DNA of 12,542 nucleotides from Bacillus sp. AFS037270 (GTDB lineage Bacteria > Bacillota > Bacilli > Bacillales_B > DSM-18226). Positions 12,497 through 12,542 of the stretch are shown piece after piece. The notes under the pieces are model-generated. The model saw nothing but the letters and a program-made list of their open reading frames with translations, searched no databases and was not told the origin of the DNA. Position numbers and translations under genes: made by a program. The stretch spans positions 1 through 12,542 of the forward strand of contig NZ_NUNF01000005.1 in assembly GCF_002585305.1 (NCBI RefSeq), in the 5' to 3' direction. Numbering within the stretch: position 1 is the stretch's first letter; each line of letters begins with the position of its first letter.

Positions 12497-12542
12497 ATGC
12501 GCAAGCGCCTTGATTAGCCCGACAAGCATAAGACGAGCCGGC
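12497..12542 (+). repeat. REP-like palindromic element, cut by window end
   Basis: GCGCAAGCGCCTTGATTAG matches the left end of the elements at 6089 and 11271, and AGACGAGCCGGC (12531-12542) is identical to 6125-6136 inside the first copy. It starts 6 bases after the stop of the lipoprotein gene. The right half is outside the window. Confidence 0.75.

Overview
The window looks like core chromosome of an AT-rich, endospore-forming member of the Bacillaceae (Bacillus, Neobacillus or Mesobacillus type). Almost every protein is recognisable as a Bacillus subtilis yum/yuz/yut-type gene, in nearly the same order as the B. subtilis yumB-yumC-yutM-yuzB-yutJ-yuzD-yutI-yutH-yutG-yutF-yutE-yutD-yutC region. 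Shine-Dalgarno sites are strong, TTG and GTG starts are common, and intrinsic terminators are compact and often shared by convergent genes. These assignments come from remembered families and synteny; no database search was run.

Layout. Bases 1-480 are a non-coding tandem array of about nine 52-bp hairpin units that starts before the window. Bases 500-6082 form a redox and iron-sulfur block: type II NADH dehydrogenase-like yumB (-), thioredoxin-reductase-like ferredoxin/flavodoxin-NADP reductase yumC (+), A-type Fe-S carrier yutM (-), small Cys-rich yuzB (-), a second NDH-2-like flavoprotein yutJ (+), thioredoxin-fold yuzD with CPSC (-) and Nfu-type Fe-S carrier yutI (+). Bases 6270-9107 hold a D-2-hydroxyacid dehydrogenase (-), spore-coat-associated yutH (-) and the PgpA-like yutG (+). 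Bases 9200-12490 hold HAD phosphatase yutF (-), HEPN-fold yutE (-), a DUF3055 gene (+), a 94-aa hydrophilic orphan (+), yutD (-) and a YhcN/YlaJ-type sporulation lipoprotein (+).

How the genes fit together. The first block brings three flavin reductases together with two Fe-S carriers and two small uncharacterised cysteine proteins. This suggests, but does not prove, a shared role in NAD(P)H oxidation and Fe-S supply. Two almost identical 18-bp inverted repeats of Rex/Fnr type lie upstream of yumB at a spacing that fits redox control of this NADH dehydrogenase. The right half is housekeeping plus sporulation (yutH, yutC).

The non-coding sequence is the least ordinary part: the 52-bp array, the paired operators, and a dispersed family of REP-like palindromes (two complete copies, one remnant, one cut by the window end). 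All four of these lie in one orientation, just after stop codons of + strand genes. I saw no phage genes, transposase, CRISPR-Cas, tRNA or rRNA, and no clear new multi-gene system.
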